A stretch of 64,000 nucleotides of DNA from Flavobacteriales bacterium (GCA_023251075.1 JAHEZM010000018.1:1-64000); one strand, 5' to 3'; positions 9,682 to 18,299 are shown, numbered from the stretch's first letter. The notes: a model not told the origin generated them from the letters alone. Numbers and translations are program-made.

Positions 9682-10296
9682 ATGAGTAAGTTTTTAGTTG
9701 GTATATTTTTTCTCACTTCTTCTCTCACTGCGTTTTCGCAAGAGGTAAATAATCATTTGGTAATATTAATTAACGAAGGAAAAACAGCCGAATTAAAAGG
9801 CAACTTATTGGCTGCTGAAGATGCATATATGAGTGCTTTAACTATTGATTCTAATAGCGTTTCAGTGCATGTTCTTTTAGGGAAATTGTATTATGAATTG
9901 GATAAATTCAATTTGGCGTTGGCAGAATTTAATAGAGCGCTTTTTCTCGATCCTTACAATTCTGAGGTGTATTTCAATCGTGCCAATTTATATGTTGATT
10001 TGAATAATAACAATATTGCTATTTCTGATTATAGCAATTCTATATTGTTAGATCCATCAAACATGCAAGCCTATATGGCGCGAGGTTTTGTTTACGCACA
10101 ACAAGAAAAATATGAGCAGGCAATAAAGGATTTTTCAGTAGCAATAGAACTTAATCACGATGAAGCGGTGGCATACTACAATTTCATGCGTGTTCAAGGT
10201 GTAGAGCCTCTTCAGAAAAATTGCATTTTCGCTGAGCAAAAAGTGAAAGCAGGAGATATGCAGGCTAGCTTGGTATTCAATACTTTTTGTTTTTAA
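9682..10296 (+). CDS. Exported tetratricopeptide (TPR) protein
   Basis: The 204-residue protein has a signal peptide (MSKFLVGIFFLTSSLTAFSQ) and about four TPR units between residues 25 and 165. Typical units read 'VHVLLGKLYYELDKFNLALAEFNRALFLDP' in part, with the W/L-G-Y-A-F-A-P pattern. TPR domains bind other proteins, so a scaffold role in the periplasm is likely; no partner is indicated. The gene stands alone and converges on the GH18 gene, whose stop is 6 bp away. Confidence 0.8.
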   Translation: MSKFLVGIFFLTSSLTAFSQEVNNHLVILINEGKTAELKGNLLAAEDAYMSALTIDSNSVSVHVLLGKLYYELDKFNLALAEFNRALFLDPYNSEVYFNRANLYVDLNNNNIAISDYSNSILLDPSNMQAYMARGFVYAQQEKYEQAIKDFSVAIELNHDEAVAYYNFMRVQGVEPLQKNCIFAEQKVKAGDMQASLVFNTFCF

Positions 10297-10302
10297 TCTT
10301 TC

Positions 10303-11544
10303 TTAATTTTTAATTAAAACAGTGGTGGTGTTTTTTTCGTTTTGCGAGATGCGAATGCTATAAAAACCCGATGATAAATTTGCGATAGAGAAATGTTTGT
10401 TTTTCCCCTCAACAACTTTTTCCCCCAAGCCATTGTATATTGTCCATTGAAGCGGTAAGTCATTGGTGCTTACTATCGTGATTTCACTGTTCGAGGGATT
10501 AGGATAAACTGATATGGTTGTATTGTTGTTCACTGCATTTATTTCTAAAGCTTCGGAAACGTAGGTATTTAAAGAATCTAAAATATTAACATTACCTGAA
10601 AAGCAATCTCCACCCAATTCCCAAATCATATATCCACCCGCATTATCTGCAGCATATTTTATTTTCTTCTTAAAGGTAGGTAAGCCATTGTAATAAACCG
10701 GATGCTGATTGGAAGTAGTTACCATGTCGTTGTGCAAAGGGTCTTGCGATGCGTAAGAAGGGTTGGTGTAAATACTACATAAGTCGAGATTAAATTGCCA
10801 ATAAGTATTTTGAGGCGACATAGGGAATTCAACTCCATAGAAAGCCAATCCTCCAACTACTTGATGGGGGTTCATTCCTCTGGAAACCCAATAATCAATA
10901 TCGTCGGTAAAGCCTGAATAAGGAAATTGATCACTGGGTTGATTGTAGTTCCAGCTACCCACTCCGCCATACGACATGGTGGTAATAAAATCCATTTTTT
11001 GTAAAGTAAGGTCGCTAATTGCTAAGGCATAACTATTATTCCATCCCAAAGCCAATGCAGCACTTATTTCTAATCCGGCTGCATGAACACTGTCGGCAGT
11101 TTCCTGGGCGAAGAGATTGAAATCAGAAAGTTGTAGAGCGTATCCTTCTAAATCTAAATCAATACCATCCAGGTTATGCAGTCGCACATAATCCATCATT
11201 TTATGAATGAAATTGCTTCTCTGATTTTGATCGATTAATTTTTTATAAATAGCAGTGTCGGCACCCCAGCTGTAACTGCCTCCACCGGCAAAAGATGGAA
11301 TTACTTTACACCCCTGATTATGGGCGATATTAACTAATCCATTAATGTTTTGAGAGAAAGTGATAGTGCCGGCAGTATCAGGATTAACGAAGGCTACAAA
11401 AACATGAGTGAGTTTTGATAAATCCATATTACCAATGTCGTTCCATCGGTAATCGGGTATATATCCTGTTTTTTTGAATGTTTGAGCCTGTCCTTCAAAG
11501 CATACTAATAAACCAATAAAAATGAGTAATAGTTTTTTTATCAT
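10303..11544 (-). CDS. Secreted glycoside hydrolase family 18 protein with T9SS signal
   Basis: The 413-residue protein has a signal peptide (cut near residue 20), a GH18 TIM-barrel (about 24-330) and a T9SS sorting domain (about 340-413, starting 'ISVYPNPSNSEI'). The catalytic DxxDxDxE motif is intact as DGIDLDLE, with Glu133 as the acid. GH18 enzymes cleave chitin or related beta-1,4-GlcNAc chains; some members only bind. It lies 52 bp downstream of an esterase gene on the same strand, with a hairpin terminator between them, so it is probably read through at a lower level. De-acetylation plus GlcNAc-chain cleavage would fit together. Confidence 0.88.
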   Translation of the reverse strand: MIKKLLLIFIGLLVCFEGQAQTFKKTGYIPDYRWNDIGNMDLSKLTHVFVAFVNPDTAGTITFSQNINGLVNIAHNQGCKVIPSFAGGGSYSWGADTAIYKKLIDQNQRSNFIHKMMDYVRLHNLDGIDLDLEGYALQLSDFNLFAQETADSVHAAGLEISAALALGWNNSYALAISDLTLQKMDFITTMSYGGVGSWNYNQPSDQFPYSGFTDDIDYWVSRGMNPHQVVGGLAFYGVEFPMSPQNTYWQFNLDLCSIYTNPSYASQDPLHNDMVTTSNQHPVYYNGLPTFKKKIKYAADNAGGYMIWELGGDCFSGNVNILDSLNTYVSEALEINAVNNNTTISVYPNPSNSEITIVSTNDLPLQWTIYNGLGEKVVEGKNKHFSIANLSSGFYSIRISQNEKNTTTVLIKN

Positions 11545-11556
11545 GTTTCTATATAC

Positions 11557-11590
11557 GAAAAAAGCAAGCCGGAGTTTAGGCCGACTTGCT
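11557..11590 (-). terminator. Hairpin terminator between esterase and GH18 genes
   Basis: The 10-bp stem (11563-11572 with 11581-11590, one G-U pair, 8-base loop) is followed on the minus strand by six T residues. It sits between the stop of the SGNH esterase and the start of the GH18 gene and may lower expression of the latter. Confidence 0.75.
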
Positions 11591-11596
11591 GAATCC

Positions 11597-13033
11597 TTAC
11601 ATTTTCACAAATGAAGTGGTAGATATTTTATTTTCCGTTGTAACAACAACAAAGTATATCCCTGCATTTAAATTTTCAATAGAACAATTTACATTGTTAT
11701 TTTCCATAATCACTTCCCCCATTGTGTTTACTATTTTGTAAGAAGCGTTGCTGGGTAGATTATTGATAGAAATTTGATTTTGTGCAGGATTGGGGAAAAT
11801 TTTGATTAACGAATTGAATTCAATACTCGTTCCTGTACTTGTGCCACAATCACTTTCGCCCCAGTTAATATTCATCGCATTAATTTTTTGAAGCAACACT
11901 GCGCTCATTTCTTGATGCGAACATTTTGAAGGATGCCATGCATCACCATAACCACAATCATCAGAAGGATTACCAGTCCATTTTTCAGCAGTATAAGGCA
12001 GTTCACAAGTGGTAATATGACTGCTGCCAAAATGCGCCACTATGTTGCTGCCTATAGTTCTTAGGCGTGTCAATTGATGTGTCCATGTTGGCCATGAGTC
12101 TGATTTAGAGTTTCCGAAGCAAATAACAATATTCACACAAGGATGATAGCCTCTGATTTTATTGATGAAGGCAATATAAGTAGATTGAAAAGCAGCATCA
12201 TCTAAAGCGTATTGAGAACCGCCTTCCTCTTGTGCCATGTCGTTTGTTCCTAAATGAATTACTACTACATCGGGATGAAAGGTAGAGTGATCGTAAGCGG
12301 GAGACGAATTGTCTTCTAAGGTATTATCGTAATTTAAAGGCAAGGTATTGTTCATAGAGCCGGTATTGTTTCTGTACAAACCTCTGCCTGATGTTGCGGT
12401 AACGCGGTATTCAGCACCTAGTGCCCGAGCAGTAATGGCCCCCCATGCGTAATAATTGTCTTCATTGGCCGCTACATAATTTCCATTCACCATTGATGCA
12501 TTTCCGGTACTGTATTGTGAAAGATTACCAAATCCGCAAGTCCAGGAGTCACCAATAAATTCAATTTTCTTATTGGTTTTGGCAGGAAGATCTAAAAGGC
12601 TTTGATTGTTACCTATTATCGTAAAACCTTTGAAAGAACTTTTGCCTGATGCCCCTTCCGTAATTTTCATAATTTCAACCGTATGGTCGGCAGCCGTTAA
12701 TCCACTGGCCAGAGTGTAAGTATTTAATCCCGGTATCATAGCCAACTGTTCGGTAGCAATTAGTCCGTCGATAAATACTTTGTAGTAATTGGTGGTTTGA
12801 GCAGTACCTGTTCCGTAATCGTAAATGGTAGCACTAATTCCTGTACCATTGAATTTTGCTTTTATAGAAACACCTGGGTAGATGTAAGTGGGTTGTAAGG
12901 GATTTACAAAATCAATTCTACCTGAGTATTGAATTTTGGTATCATTGGCAGTAATGGTGGGTGCTTGTGCCTGCACTAAATTTGTGCTTACCAATAGTGC
13001 GATACTCATCATAAGGGTTATTTTTGTTTTCAT
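11597..13033 (-). CDS. Secreted CE2-like SGNH esterase with T9SS signal
   Basis: I start at ATG 13033 because it begins a clean signal peptide (MKTKITLMMSIALLVSTNLVQAQ); the frame is open 9 codons further. The 478-residue product has an N-terminal beta-sandwich (about 25-140), an SGNH hydrolase domain and a T9SS domain ('IKIFPNPAQN'). Block I is FIGDSWTCGFG (Ser163), block III HLGTND (Asn264), block V DAWH (His367). The two-domain order is that of carbohydrate esterase family 2, which removes acetyl groups from polysaccharides. A TAnnTTTG promoter (13058-13065) and a repeated site shared with the other esterase gene (13122-13161) lie upstream. Confidence 0.85.
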   Translation of the reverse strand: MKTKITLMMSIALLVSTNLVQAQAPTITANDTKIQYSGRIDFVNPLQPTYIYPGVSIKAKFNGTGISATIYDYGTGTAQTTNYYKVFIDGLIATEQLAMIPGLNTYTLASGLTAADHTVEIMKITEGASGKSSFKGFTIIGNNQSLLDLPAKTNKKIEFIGDSWTCGFGNLSQYSTGNASMVNGNYVAANEDNYYAWGAITARALGAEYRVTATSGRGLYRNNTGSMNNTLPLNYDNTLEDNSSPAYDHSTFHPDVVVIHLGTNDMAQEEGGSQYALDDAAFQSTYIAFINKIRGYHPCVNIVICFGNSKSDSWPTWTHQLTRLRTIGSNIVAHFGSSHITTCELPYTAEKWTGNPSDDCGYGDAWHPSKCSHQEMSAVLLQKINAMNINWGESDCGTSTGTSIEFNSLIKIFPNPAQNQISINNLPSNASYKIVNTMGEVIMENNNVNCSIENLNAGIYFVVVTTENKISTTSFVKM

Positions 13034-13057
13034 TTTAAGTGGGTATTGGTTATGGTT

Positions 13058-13065
13058 CAAAGTTA
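13058..13065 (-). promoter_or_regulatory. Putative -7 promoter element of the esterase gene
   Basis: The minus strand reads TAACTTTG, an exact match to the Bacteroidota TAnnTTTG element, 24 bases before the ATG at 13033. No TTTG is present at the -33 position, which would fit a promoter that needs an activator. Confidence 0.55.
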
Positions 13066-13121
13066 AACCCCAATGTTTTTTTTAAATTTGTTTTAAATGG
13101 AAAACCCTTGTAGATACTGAT

Positions 13122-13161
13122 AAATACAAAAATGCAAAGTCAATTTCATAAAATGCAAAGT
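13122..13161. promoter_or_regulatory. Paired direct-repeat operator upstream of esterase and AraC genes
   Basis: The 12-mer AAAATGCAAAGT occurs at 13129-13140 and at 13150-13161, 21 bp apart, which is two helical turns. The 19 bases 13122-13140 recur exactly, inverted, at 14313-14331 upstream of the second esterase gene. AraC-type regulators often bind two direct half-sites about 21 bp apart. The site lies between the divergent esterase (11597-13033) and regulator (13204-14292) genes, so it could serve both. Confidence 0.6.
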
Positions 13162-13203
13162 GTAGATAGTGTTATTATGAACTACTTTAATTAAATTTCA
13201 ACT

Positions 13204-14292
13204 GTGCTACTCAAAAATAAATTAATATGGATTGCTCTCGGTACTACTTTCTTTGTACTTATTGCTTTGTTTTTTAGTTTGAATTTTTCTACTTTTTCTA
13301 TTCTTCCCTATTCTAAATCTTCTCAATTTAATTATCAATCTTTTCGAGAATCGATTGATAGTGGTTATAGCGAAGCAAAAATTACTACCGATAATAAAGG
13401 AGCTTTACATTTGAATTATAAATTATGTAAGAAGTTAGAAGAACCATTTACAGGGGTTTATTTTTCTAAAAAAGATTCTTTACCTCCTTTTTTCGATGTG
13501 AGTACTTTTAATACTTTGCGTATTCATTTGAAATCAATTAAGGCAAAGCGAATTCCGCTTACTATTACTTTTGATTATGATGGATTTAGTTCTAAACAGA
13601 AGGAATTTCAATATGTTCCTTATACTGCTTTGGTAGATTATAAAGGGGAGGGAGACTATGAAATTTCTCTGAATGATTTTAAAGAACAAAGTTGGTGGTA
13701 CCGTTATCATCACAAAACTCCTGAGGATTTTAAAAACATAGATTTTTCCCGCGCCAATTTCTTTATTATAGGCTCTTGTCAGTTGTTAGGTGCAGGCGGA
13801 GAAGATGAAATTGAGGTGTCGTCTTTAGATTTTGTAAATAACAATGGTAAATGGTATTTACTTATAGCGATAATCCTTATTGTATTCTATAGTATTTTAG
13901 TGATCTATTATTACATGCGTCAAAAGAAACAAGTGTTTATTCCTTATATAGCCAATGAAGTGAATGACGCTCCGGTAAATAAATTAGATAAAGTAATGCA
14001 ATACATTGCTGTAAATTATTCTAATCCTGAGTTAGATCAAGAAGCTCTACAAAGGGAGTTGGGCATTTCTACTCGTGAGATAGGTACTTTGTTAAAAGAA
14101 AAACTAAATACTTCTTTTAAAAATTATTTGAATCAAATTCGTCTGGCCGAAGTAAAGCGTTTGCTGAAAGAAAGTGATTTACCCATATCAGATATAGCTT
14201 ATCGCGCTGGCTACAACAATATTTCTCATTTCAACAGAGTTTTTAAAACGGAGGTAGGGGTGAGTCCAAAACAATTTCGCGACGAAAAGTAA
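13204..14292 (+). CDS. Membrane-bound AraC-type regulator with extracytoplasmic sensor domain
   Basis: The 362-residue protein starts at GTG 13204; the nearby ATG at 13226 is in another frame. It has a membrane helix at about 7-25, an extracytoplasmic domain (about 30-215), a second helix at about 217-238 and a cytoplasmic AraC-type DNA-binding domain (about 260-362, with 'PISDIAYRAGYNNISHFNRV'). The middle domain has alternating strands, aromatic clusters (WWYRYHH) and 'IDFSRANFFIIG', which resembles galactose-binding-like carbohydrate modules. I infer that it senses a glycan outside the inner membrane and acts directly on DNA. It sits between two esterase genes whose upstream regions share a repeated site. 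Confidence 0.82.
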   Translation: MLLKNKLIWIALGTTFFVLIALFFSLNFSTFSILPYSKSSQFNYQSFRESIDSGYSEAKITTDNKGALHLNYKLCKKLEEPFTGVYFSKKDSLPPFFDVSTFNTLRIHLKSIKAKRIPLTITFDYDGFSSKQKEFQYVPYTALVDYKGEGDYEISLNDFKEQSWWYRYHHKTPEDFKNIDFSRANFFIIGSCQLLGAGGEDEIEVSSLDFVNNNGKWYLLIAIILIVFYSILVIYYYMRQKKQVFIPYIANEVNDAPVNKLDKVMQYIAVNYSNPELDQEALQRELGISTREIGTLLKEKLNTSFKNYLNQIRLAEVKRLLKESDLPISDIAYRAGYNNISHFNRVFKTEVGVSPKQFRDEK

Positions 14293-14331
14293 TTTGCATT
14301 CCTTGTTTTTTCACTTTGCATTTTTGTATTT
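14293..14331. promoter_or_regulatory. Paired operator upstream of the second esterase gene
   Basis: TTTGCATT occurs at 14293-14300 and again at 14315-14322 (22 bp apart). Bases 14313-14331 are the exact reverse complement of 13122-13140. Seen from each esterase gene, the site has the same orientation and lies 88 and 99 bases before the respective ATG. A TATCTTGG at 14398-14405, 25 bases before ATG 14431, is a near match to TAnnTTTG. Confidence 0.6.
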
Positions 14332-14430
14332 TGCGAATAATAGCAAATACATCAACTACTTTTCATGGTAAACAAATTCACCTTTCAGAATCACCGATAT
14401 CTTGGTTGTATAATTTAAAAACTACTTACC

Positions 14431-15783
14431 ATGAAAACAATTAAACAACTACTGCAACGAATTCTTTTCGTTTTTTTATTTCTTACTTTTTACAATTCTT
14501 CATTTTCTAAAGTGACCATCTCTTTAGATGATCCTAATATTTCTTACGATGGTGTTTTTTATCCGGTGATTACTTCCAATAAGGTTCAATTCAATCGTCA
14601 TCTTTCTTCTATGATTAACAATTGGGAATCGGGTATTGCCGGTTCATGGATCAATCAATGGGTAATTACACAAACGGGGGTTCGCATTAGATTTAAAACA
14701 GCTAGTCCTACGATTGATTTAAAATTCGGAAAAAGAATAGGAGGAGGTACAATAGGTTCATTGCCTTCAACTGGTTTTACGGTTTTTGTAAATGGTGTAC
14801 AAACAGCAACTTTCTCTGATACTGTTTTCACTGTCAATAACCCCAATCCGGGTACATCCAATACTTTTGAAGTAACCTTGCCTAATTTATGGGCGGTTGA
14901 TTTTACCGGAATGCAAATCGATGATACTTATGCTTTAGAATCTCCGGGTGCTTTGAATAAACCTGTTTATGTTTCTATTGGGAATTCGATAACGCATGGT
15001 ACCGGACAGTATGTCTCTGCAGCTAAAGGTTACCCGTTTTTGCTGGCAAAAAAGATGGATTGGGATTTACATAATATAGCGGTAGCAGGATCTACGTTGG
15101 GTTGGGCAATTGCGTTGAATATTAAAGGTAAACATGTCGACTTCATAACAGTTAAAATTGGTTTCAACGATTGGAAATATACCAGCGATCCTTTATCGGT
15201 GAAAAAAGCGGAATACGGAAAATTGATTGATTCTTTAAGAGCGTATCAACCTACGGCAAGAATATTTTGTATTACTCCTATTTATACTGCTGATAATGAT
15301 GGTTCGGCGCCTTATACTATTGCTGATTTTAGAGCGATGGTGGCGGAAGTGGTTACTGAAAAAATGTTGAACGATAATAATTTATGTTTGATTAATGGCG
15401 CTGAAATTTCTGATGCTACGATGTTGGCTCCAGGTGATCCAACCCATTTAAGTGAATATGGTGCATCAAAATTAGCCGATGCATTGTACCTGAAAATAAA
15501 TGATTGTGGAAGTTCTTCTTCGGTTTCTACTTTGCAAACGAACTCACGAATTCAAATAAAACAATGGAGTAATAATCAATTGCAAATCACATCAGAAGTA
15601 TCGGCAGTTTTCGATTTAAGTGTTTTTTCAATGGAAGGAAAATTGATGTATAAAAAATCAATTAATGTTGTGAAAGGAGAAAATACAATTACAAGCAATG
15701 AAGATTTATTAAGCAATGGTTTGTACCTGGTGAAAATTCAAAATCAAAATGATTCTTCTTCCACGAAAGTTTGGGTAAAGTAA
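14431..15783 (+). CDS. Secreted two-domain SGNH esterase with T9SS-type C-terminus
   Basis: The 450-residue protein has a signal peptide (about 1-26), a beta-sandwich (about 28-170), an SGNH hydrolase domain (about 178-355) and a C-terminal domain of the T9SS type ('LSVFSMEGKLMYKKSI... NGLYLVKI'), although its opening lacks the usual YPNP. Block I is IGNSITHG (Ser186, with Asn instead of Asp before Ser), block III IGFND (Asn246), block V DPTH (His339). Asn at this place is also seen in other active SGNH esterases, so activity is likely. It probably de-acetylates a polysaccharide, like its partner at 11597-13033, and shares an upstream operator with it. Confidence 0.82.
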   Translation: MKTIKQLLQRILFVFLFLTFYNSSFSKVTISLDDPNISYDGVFYPVITSNKVQFNRHLSSMINNWESGIAGSWINQWVITQTGVRIRFKTASPTIDLKFGKRIGGGTIGSLPSTGFTVFVNGVQTATFSDTVFTVNNPNPGTSNTFEVTLPNLWAVDFTGMQIDDTYALESPGALNKPVYVSIGNSITHGTGQYVSAAKGYPFLLAKKMDWDLHNIAVAGSTLGWAIALNIKGKHVDFITVKIGFNDWKYTSDPLSVKKAEYGKLIDSLRAYQPTARIFCITPIYTADNDGSAPYTIADFRAMVAEVVTEKMLNDNNLCLINGAEISDATMLAPGDPTHLSEYGASKLADALYLKINDCGSSSSVSTLQTNSRIQIKQWSNNQLQITSEVSAVFDLSVFSMEGKLMYKKSINVVKGENTITSNEDLLSNGLYLVKIQNQNDSSSTKVWVK

Positions 15784-15792
15784 ATCTAAATT

Positions 15793-16977
15793 TTATCGGA
15801 TATTTGAAATGGCTTGTAGAATAATTTTACAAGCCTTTTCTATTTCCAATGCTGAAATAGTAAGTGGGGGTGCAATTCGCATAGAGTGATCATTGAATAA
15901 AAACCAATCTACAAAAACGCCTAATTCTAAACAGGCATGATTGACTGCAAAATTAAATTCTTTCGATTCGAACTCTACAGCCAGGAACAAACCTTTTCCG
16001 CGAATCGATTTTATTTTAGGATGTACTAAATATTTTCTGAATAATTCTTCTTTAGCGGCAATATCTTCTAATAATTTTTCTTCTTCGATCACTTCAATAC
16101 AAGCCAAACTGGCGGCACAGGAAACTGGATGTCCACCGAAAGTAGTAATGTGTCCTAAAATCGGACTCTCCATCAAACTACTCATTATTTCCTTCGAACT
16201 GATAAAGGCACCAATAGGCATTCCTCCACCCATTCCTTTGGCACAAACCAAAATATCGGGAACTACATTGTAATGTTCAAAAGCAAACATTTTCCCACTT
16301 CTGCCAAAGCCACTTTGTACTTCATCAAAAACCAAAAGTGTTCCTGTTTCATCACATTTTTTCCGCAAAGCATTTAAATAGTTTTTTTCGGGAAGAATGA
16401 TGCCTGCTTCCCCTTGAATGGGTTCTATGAAAACGGCTGCTGTTTGAGTGCTGATCTGTTCTAAATCTTCAAGGTTATTGAAGGTGATTGTGCGTGTCAT
16501 TGGTGTTAGCGGACGAAATGCATTTTTGTATTTCTCCGATCCAATAATACTTAATGCTCCTGTTGTGCTTCCGTGATAAGCATTTTTGCAAGATATTATT
16601 TCACTGCGTTGAGTATATCTCCTACTTAGTTTTAAAGCCCCTTCAATGGCTTCGCTTCCTGAATTAACGAAATAAATATTGTTTAAAGAAGAAGGTAAAA
16701 GTTGTGCTATTTTTTCGGCTAGTTTTGTTTGCGGACTTTGAACTAATTCTCCATAAACCATTAAGTGCATGAATTTTTCTGCCTGTTTTTTTACGGCTTC
16801 TACCACACGAGGATGACAATGCCCAACATTGCTTACAGAAATTCCAGAAATTAAATCGATGTACTCTTTCCCATCGGGAGAGTATAGTATACTTCCTTGA
16901 GCTTTTTCAATTTCAATTTGTAGAGGGAAAGGGGAGGTTTGCGCCTGATACTGCAGAAATAATTGTCGGTTATTCAT
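15793..16977 (-). CDS. Class III aminotransferase (ornithine/acetylornithine type)
   Basis: This pyridoxal-phosphate enzyme has 394 residues from ATG 16977; the frame is open 7 codons further but that start overlaps the upstream gene more. The PLP lysine is Lys247 in 'VCAKGMGGGMPIG'; 'FDEVQSGFGRSG' holds the Asp that binds the ring nitrogen (Asp218), and 'VNSGSEAIEGALKL' binds the phosphate. The family transfers the omega-amino group of ornithine, acetylornithine or similar compounds to 2-oxoglutarate. No arginine or proline genes are near, so the substrate is open. The start overlaps the stop of the upstream barrel gene by 8 bp, so the two are likely coupled. Confidence 0.85.
   Translation of the reverse strand: MNNRQLFLQYQAQTSPFPLQIEIEKAQGSILYSPDGKEYIDLISGISVSNVGHCHPRVVEAVKKQAEKFMHLMVYGELVQSPQTKLAEKIAQLLPSSLNNIYFVNSGSEAIEGALKLSRRYTQRSEIISCKNAYHGSTTGALSIIGSEKYKNAFRPLTPMTRTITFNNLEDLEQISTQTAAVFIEPIQGEAGIILPEKNYLNALRKKCDETGTLLVFDEVQSGFGRSGKMFAFEHYNVVPDILVCAKGMGGGMPIGAFISSKEIMSSLMESPILGHITTFGGHPVSCAASLACIEVIEEEKLLEDIAAKEELFRKYLVHPKIKSIRGKGLFLAVEFESKEFNFAVNHACLELGVFVDWFLFNDHSMRIAPPLTISALEIEKACKIILQAISNIR
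15811..15835 (+). terminator. Terminator-like hairpin inside the 3' end of the opposing gene
   Basis: GGCTTGTA (15811-15818) pairs with TACAAGCC (15828-15835) and is followed by TTTTCT on the plus strand. It would end transcription of the esterase gene that stops at 15783, yet it lies within the last codons of the convergent aminotransferase gene. Confidence 0.5.
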
Positions 16978-17662
16978 TTGCTTTTTTCGTTTTACCAAAT
17001 CGGTACCCGAAAGATAAACAAATATTTAAAGTGTTGAATTTTAATGGTTGCCATGAAGCATCAGTAGCAGCAACCACTTTGCCTCCATTGGTGTTTTCTT
17101 TAATATTCATATTTAGTCTTTCTGTAGAAATTCCCAATTCAAAAAAGGCCGGATACACATCGCCATATTCATTGCCTAAATGATACCTTAAACTCGAACC
17201 AATGCCATAGATATAACCCTGACCTTTTAATTCACCTTTTACATCATTAATGAATTTAATTTTATCCATGTATCCATAACCACCATCAATGGTTATTTTC
17301 CATAACAATCTGTCTTCGTTATAGGCGTAGTAATTGTAATTTGCGCTACCAAAAAGGAGATAACCGGTGTTGTGATTTTTTAAAGCTGAATTATTGTTTT
17401 CGAGATAAGAATTCGAAATATCATTGATTAGTCCAACAGAGGTTTTAATACCAAACGAGTTAATTTGTGAAGCCATAATTTCCATTGAAAGAGGAAATTC
17501 GAAAACTGCGGCAGGAACGGGCTGAGAACGAAAGGCATTATGGAAATATGAATTTTTACTTGCGCCTGCACTAATGATAAAATTTCCGCCTGAAGTAGTT
17601 TGCCCGTCAACTCTTTCAATTAATACACACAGAAAAAATAATATGTAGATGTACTTCCTCAT
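16970..17662 (-). CDS. Outer-membrane beta-barrel-like protein of unknown function
   Basis: The 230-residue protein has a signal peptide (about 1-20, ending VDGQ) and strands of alternating polar and aromatic residues ending in 'NICLSFGYRFGKTKKANE'. This is the shape of a small outer-membrane barrel or porin-like 'outer membrane protein beta-barrel domain' protein. I recognise no specific family. It overlaps the aminotransferase start by 8 bp and lies downstream of the ECF sigma cassette, separated from it by a terminator at 17720-17754. Confidence 0.6.
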   Translation of the reverse strand: MRKYIYILFFLCVLIERVDGQTTSGGNFIISAGASKNSYFHNAFRSQPVPAAVFEFPLSMEIMASQINSFGIKTSVGLINDISNSYLENNNSALKNHNTGYLLFGSANYNYYAYNEDRLLWKITIDGGYGYMDKIKFINDVKGELKGQGYIYGIGSSLRYHLGNEYGDVYPAFFELGISTERLNMNIKENTNGGKVVAATDASWQPLKFNTLNICLSFGYRFGKTKKANE

Positions 17663-17719
17663 TCCTTTTAATAAAACATTAAGATATGCTTTAAAGTTAC
17701 AATCTTACTCTTCAAACGC

Positions 17720-17754
17720 AAAAGAACCAGGTATATTTCAACTCTGGTTCTTTT
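17720..17754 (-). terminator. Intrinsic terminator after the Spy-like gene
   Basis: An 11-bp perfect stem (17720-17730 with 17744-17754) lies 11 bp after the stop of the gene at 17766. The stem itself ends in four T residues on the minus strand. It closes the sigma-factor cassette. Confidence 0.75.
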
Positions 17755-17765
17755 GCTGTATTTTG

Positions 17766-18281
17766 TTATTCATCATCTTCGGGGCCACCTGGAGGAGGGG
17801 GAGGAGGGTTGTGCTGACCATTACCAGGGCCTTTTTGATCTCTTGCCTTTTTTAGAATTTCTTTTCTAAACTCATGTTCTGCTTCGTACAGCAAGGCCAC
17901 TTTTTTAATGGGAAGTACCGTTTTTACTTTGGTGTGAAAGTCTTTTTTTAACGCCAATTCTTTTTCTTCAAATTGCAATTCTAAATCTACTTTCTTTTCC
18001 AGTTCGGCATTGCTCAAACTATCGATTCCTTTTTTTACTGCTTTGTGATTGGCTTTTCTTTCTTTGTGTAGTTTTTCCAGCTTATCGTGAAAATCGTTGT
18101 AAACTGGCCAAAATTTTTGAGCTTCTTCAGAAGTAAGCGATAATTTTTCGGTGATAAAAGCAATTTTCATCGCCTTTATTTCTTCTCGTTTTTCTTGCTT
18201 TTTTTCTTTGGCTGGCTGAGCCATTACGTTTACAATTGATCCTATGATCATGGCAAACATCAACATCCATTTTCCTTTCAT
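17766..18281 (-). CDS. Spy/CpxP-like periplasmic protein of an ECF sigma cassette
   Basis: The 171-residue protein has a signal peptide (about 1-21, NVMAQ) and a long helical, charged body containing 'LSLTSEEAQKFWPVYNDFHDKLEKLHKE', the pattern of LTxxQ-like proteins related to CpxP and Spy. The C-terminus is a short proline stretch and an acidic end (PPPPPPGGPEDDE). In Bacteroidota such proteins are often called 'sensor of ECF-type sigma factor'. It follows the anti-sigma-like gene by 18 bp and is the last gene of the cassette. A periplasmic stress or chaperone role is inferred from the family. Confidence 0.75.
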   Translation of the reverse strand: MKGKWMLMFAMIIGSIVNVMAQPAKEKKQEKREEIKAMKIAFITEKLSLTSEEAQKFWPVYNDFHDKLEKLHKERKANHKAVKKGIDSLSNAELEKKVDLELQFEEKELALKKDFHTKVKTVLPIKKVALLYEAEHEFRKEILKKARDQKGPGNGQHNPPPPPPGGPEDDE

Positions 18282-18299
18282 AAAAATTAGTTTTAAGTT

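Noticed and set aside
14293-14331. Reading the repeated TTTG boxes as a standard -33/-7 promoter
   Set aside because: The distance between the TTTG and the following T-n-A-C-TTTG is about 14 bases, too short for the TTTG-N19-TAnnTTTG pattern; a better -7 candidate lies closer to the ATG.
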